Shown in pieces: positions 15,018 through 17,606 of a DNA stretch of 17,606 nucleotides. The DNA comes from JBMOLK01 sp049325575 (GTDB lineage: Bacteria; Bacillota; Clostridia; Acetivibrionales; Acetivibrionaceae). Under the pieces are notes generated by a model, which worked only from the letters and a program-made list of their open reading frames with translations, did no database searches and was not told the origin of the DNA. How positions within the stretch are numbered: the stretch's first letter is position 1; the number at the start of each line of letters is the position of its first letter. The stretch is from the NCBI GenBank assembly GCA_049325575.1, contig JBMOLK010000079.1:1-17606 (forward strand). The letters are read 5' to 3'. Made by a program: the position numbers and the translations under genes.

Positions 15018-15053
15018 CTTAATTAGAATCTACATAGCATTTCGGAGGAAAAG

Positions 15054-16103
15054 ATGTCGAAGAAAGTTACCATGGAAGATATTGCAAAAAAGTTAGGTAT
15101 CACAAAGAACACAGTATCCCTTGCACTTAGAAACATGCCCGGAATTAATGAAAAAACCCGTGAATTGATTTTTGAGACAGCCAAGAAAAATGGATACAAC
15201 TATAAAAAAAAGGGATACAACACAACTAAAGAAAAGGATAGCATATCTAAAAATATTTGCCTTATGCTTTCGGATGACACTCGAAACTCCGTTGGTTTCT
15301 TTTCCTTCATCCAGTACGGTATTGAATCCGAGGCAAAGAAAAACCACTTAAACACCATACTTTACTGTTTTGATGAAAACAAGAAATTTGAACCTCCTGT
15401 CTGCATAAAAGACGATATTATTTCGGGTATCATAACTTTAGGACGCGTCACCAGAAAGACAATTGAATCCATAACGAGGCTTAACCTTCCCCTTGTAATA
15501 GTAGACCACTTTTTTGATGATATTAAAGCCAGTTATATATTAAGCGACAATGTATCAGGAGGTTATATAGCTACAGAATATCTGATAAAGTCAGGCCACA
15601 GGGATATTGGTTTTTTTGGAAATGTATTTTCTTCTACAAGCTTTTACGATAGATATCTCGGTTATCTAAAAGCCCTTGGGCAGTATAAAATTCCCGTTAA
15701 TCCATCCTTTTCCATAATGGATGATAGTATGGCTGACTTACTTAATAACGGGCTTGAACTGGTTGTTAAAGCAATGCGAAAAATCACCAAACTTCCTACT
15801 GCTATGTTCTGCTGTAACGATATTGAAGCTATCGCTATACTGAAGGCATTGTCAGCCATGGGCATGAATGTGCCTGATGATATTTCAATTGTTGGGTTTG
15901 ATAATATTGAGTCGTCCAAAAGTGTTACTCCGGAACTGACTACGATGCATATTTCCAAGGAATTAATGGGAGAAAGAGCAGTTAAAAAGCTTATATCGAA
16001 AATGAATGAAGAAGAATACCCGGAAGAGAAAATACTTCTGCCTGCCCACCTTGTTGAAAGACAATCAGTCAGGCAAATAGGAGTACCCAATAGACCCGAT
16101 TGA
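15054..16103 (+). CDS. LacI-family transcriptional regulator, likely controlling the GH5 gene
   Basis: A 349-residue DNA-binding regulator. Residues 4-50 form the LacI helix-turn-helix: TMEDIAKKLGITKNTVSLAL, then the third helix KTRELIFETAKKNGY. The effector domain at about 66-340 is the periplasmic-binding-protein-like fold, with SGIITLG, LPLVIVD, SDNVSGGYIATEYLI, GHRDIGFFG, the FCCNDIEAIAILKALSAMGMNVPDDISIVGFDN stretch and the closing TTMHISKELMGERAV. The segment where the hinge helix should lie (51-65) lacks the usual AR-L pattern. Related LacI proteins in C. thermocellum (GlyR3 and relatives) control neighbouring glycosidase genes in response to oligosaccharides. The divergent mannanase-like gene, 244 bases away, is the natural target here, and an oligosaccharide is the likely inducer; both points are inference. 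The start is the ATG at 15054, with GGAGG five bases upstream. Confidence 0.92.
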   Translation: MSKKVTMEDIAKKLGITKNTVSLALRNMPGINEKTRELIFETAKKNGYNYKKKGYNTTKEKDSISKNICLMLSDDTRNSVGFFSFIQYGIESEAKKNHLNTILYCFDENKKFEPPVCIKDDIISGIITLGRVTRKTIESITRLNLPLVIVDHFFDDIKASYILSDNVSGGYIATEYLIKSGHRDIGFFGNVFSSTSFYDRYLGYLKALGQYKIPVNPSFSIMDDSMADLLNNGLELVVKAMRKITKLPTAMFCCNDIEAIAILKALSAMGMNVPDDISIVGFDNIESSKSVTPELTTMHISKELMGERAVKKLISKMNEEEYPEEKILLPAHLVERQSVRQIGVPNRPD

Positions 16104-16236
16104 CAGTCCATAAAAATCTAGTATATAACATTTCGGATTCCAAAGGTTTTTTATATATAAACAATGGCATAATATAATAGTTATAAAATAAAATTTAAGA
16201 AATAAAGCACCAAATTCATTTTCCAGGAGGTACAGC

Positions 16237-17184
16237 ATGGAGTACAGAAAATTGGGACGTACAGGACTAAAGGTCAGTGAAGTCAGTCTGGGAAGCTGGC
16301 TTACATATGGTAATTCTACAGATAGGGAAACCGCCATAAAGTCTATAGACAAGGCTTACGAGCTGGGAATAAATTTCTTTGATACAGCCAATGTCTATGC
16401 CAGGGGCGAAGCAGAGCTAGTTGTAGGTGAAGCTTTGAGAAAATACCCGAGAGAATCTTTTGTACTTGCAACTAAAGTATTCTGGCCCATGGGTTCCGGC
16501 CCCAATGACAGAGGACTGTCAAGAAAACATGTTTTTGAACAGGCACATGCCAGCTTAAAAAGATTAGGTGTGGATTATATAGATATATACTACTGCCACC
16601 GTTTTGATCCGGAAACACCTGTTGAAGAAACCTTAAGAACCATAGACGATCTTATACGTCAGGGAAAAATACTTTATGCCGGAGTCAGCGAGTGGACTGC
16701 AGCACAGATGGCAGAAGCACTGCATGTAGCAGACCGCTATCTTTTGGACCGCATAGTGGTAAATCAACCCCAGTACAGTATGCTTAACAGATATATAGAG
16801 AAGGAAGTCATTCCTTTTAGCCATAAGAATGGTATAGCACAGGTGGTCTTCTCACCTCTTGCCCAGGGTGTGCTTACAGGAAAGTACAAGACTGGCGCCG
16901 GTCTTCCAAAGGATAGCCGTGCTGCCGACCCTAAATCAAACATGTTTATGGACAGTCTGCTTAAGGATGAAGTACTGCTTAAGGTGGAAAAACTCCAGTC
17001 CATAGCAGACGAAATGGGTATATCATTAGCACATCTTGCCATAGCATGGGTTTTAAGGCAGTCAAATGTGGCCAGCGCTCTGGTAGGAGCAAGCAAACCC
17101 AGCCAGGTTGAGGAAAATGTTAAGGCATCAGGTATAAAACTTTCGGACGAGGTAGTAAACAAAGTCGAAGAAATCCTGTCTTAA
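16237..17184 (+). CDS. Aldo/keto reductase (NADPH-dependent oxidoreductase)
   Basis: A 315-residue (alpha/beta)8-barrel oxidoreductase resembling the Kv-beta/AKR6 type. The catalytic tetrad is visible: D49 and Y54 in NFFDTANVYARGEAE, K80 in VLATKVFW and H121 in YYCHRFDPETP. The nucleotide-binding segments SPLAQGVLTGKY (206-217) and LVGASKPSQVEEN (282-294) are typical of NADPH-binding members. It would reduce aldehydes or ketones, possibly sugar-derived; the substrate cannot be read from the sequence. A strong AGGAGGT precedes the ATG. The gene lies 133 bases after the LacI gene on the same strand with no terminator between them, so cotranscription is possible. A CATAAT with a TGn extension (near 16162-16170) could also serve as its own weak promoter. 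It ends at a perfect hairpin terminator. Confidence 0.94.
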   Translation: MEYRKLGRTGLKVSEVSLGSWLTYGNSTDRETAIKSIDKAYELGINFFDTANVYARGEAELVVGEALRKYPRESFVLATKVFWPMGSGPNDRGLSRKHVFEQAHASLKRLGVDYIDIYYCHRFDPETPVEETLRTIDDLIRQGKILYAGVSEWTAAQMAEALHVADRYLLDRIVVNQPQYSMLNRYIEKEVIPFSHKNGIAQVVFSPLAQGVLTGKYKTGAGLPKDSRAADPKSNMFMDSLLKDEVLLKVEKLQSIADEMGISLAHLAIAWVLRQSNVASALVGASKPSQVEENVKASGIKLSDEVVNKVEEILS

Positions 17185-17203
17185 GTTACAGTTTGTTATC
17201 TCT

Positions 17204-17251
17204 AAAAGAGCTCCTAATAAGCTTGTTACTTTAACAGGAGCTCTTTTATTA
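17204..17251 (+). terminator. Terminator after the aldo/keto reductase gene
   Basis: AAAAGAGCTCCT (17204-17215) and AGGAGCTCTTTT (17236-17247) are perfect 12-base inverted arms around a 20-base loop, with TTTT at the stem end followed by ATTACTC. The symmetrical A/T ends mean it may also stop transcription from the converging gene that ends at 17254. Confidence 0.85.
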
Positions 17252-17253
17252 CT

Positions 17254-17606
17254 CTAATTTTTTATCATTCCGCTTATTTTCTCTGCGCCTTCACCCGATA
17301 TGGTTCCAGGTAAATATCCCGTTTCATCCGATCTGGTATAAAACAGACGCTTATCGCTATCAGAAACCCATAGTTTATACACCTGTGAGGTATTATCATC
17401 AAATGTAACCCTTATATCGTAATTAGGCATATCAGGCTCAACAAGTGTAATTACTGTACCGTCTTTATTTACCTCTTCTTTAGGTGGAGGAGGATTTTCC
17501 CTAAACACATTAACAAATTCATCAACTTCATTAATATCCTTGATGGATTTTGATATTTCAGGATTCCAGCCTGTATAGTCCTTTGATACCGATATGTCAA
17601 TCTGTA
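17254..17606 (-). CDS. C-terminal part of an unknown protein, N-terminus beyond right edge
   Basis: The frame is open from the right edge down to a TAG at 17254-17256, giving 117 visible C-terminal residues. A GTG at 17506-17508 is in frame, but the coding pattern continues upstream of it, with residues such as DYTGWNPEISKSIKDINEVD, so it is not the true start. The visible part has a Pro-rich hinge (NPPPPKEE), then a beta-rich stretch with PNYDIRVTFDDNTSQVYKLW, and a final helix, GEGAEKISGMI. The order, with an opening helix, a PDY-like strand, a lone W, and a closing serine- or glycine-led helix, loosely resembles YhfM-like domains of Firmicutes lipoproteins. This is a weak match by eye, and I assign no function. 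Confidence 0.6.
   Translation of the reverse strand, partial: QIDISVSKDYTGWNPEISKSIKDINEVDEFVNVFRENPPPPKEEVNKDGTVITLVEPDMPNYDIRVTFDDNTSQVYKLWVSDSDKRLFYTRSDETGYLPGTISGEGAEKISGMIKN

Noticed and set aside
15662..16111. Open frame of 149 codons on the minus strand opposite the lacI-family gene
   Set aside because: Antisense to a conserved effector domain, with no ribosome site and no recognisable protein features.
16764..17162. Open frame of 132 codons on the minus strand opposite the aldo/keto reductase
   Set aside because: Antisense to a conserved enzyme, with no start signal.

Overview
The window looks like chromosomal DNA from an anaerobic, cellulosome-forming member of the Clostridia, in the Acetivibrio/Ruminiclostridium (clostridial cluster III) area. 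The evidence is an AT-rich sequence, strong GGAGG-type ribosome binding sites with frequent GTG and TTG starts, sigma-A-like promoters, and a secreted GH5 glycosidase with a C-terminal type I dockerin. Both dockerin repeats carry Ser-Thr at the usual specificity positions, which resembles the C. thermocellum type more than the C. cellulolyticum Ala-Leu type. Genus and species cannot be fixed from this window alone.

Layout from left to right. Positions 1-2821 (minus strand): a membrane receptor with a four-helix-bundle sensor (cut by the left edge), preceded in the same operon by a soluble receiver-histidine kinase, and before that truA (tRNA pseudouridine synthase). Positions 2881-4292: an icd (NADP isocitrate dehydrogenase) unit with its own promoter and terminator. 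Positions 4397-6404 (plus): a divergent second-type FtsH membrane protease, ending at a terminator shared with a converging unit. That unit (8393-6399, minus) encodes a DUF815-type AAA+ ATPase and a very short MscS-like channel. Upstream on the same strand is helD, an RNA polymerase-recycling ATPase (10669-8408).

Positions 10766-13280 hold the least explained part. A predicted membrane-anchored protein with an XRE-like N-terminal helix-turn-helix and an unknown extracytoplasmic domain is transcribed away from a lipoprotein with four Asp-box (BNR-like) repeats. The 310-base region between them has two opposing promoters and several palindromes, including two TTCATGAA sites repeated exactly 11 bases apart. 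I propose, as inference, that these form a transmembrane one-component regulatory pair.

Positions 13321-17251 form a sugar-use block: a dockerin-bearing GH5 mannanase-like enzyme (minus), divergent from a LacI-family repressor (plus), which is followed on the same strand by an aldo/keto reductase. The LacI protein is the obvious candidate regulator of the glycosidase. A partial gene whose C-terminus vaguely resembles YhfM-like domains enters from the right edge.

No rRNA, tRNA, CRISPR array, insertion sequence or phage gene was seen. Intergenic regions are compact, and four good intrinsic terminators mark the transcription unit boundaries.
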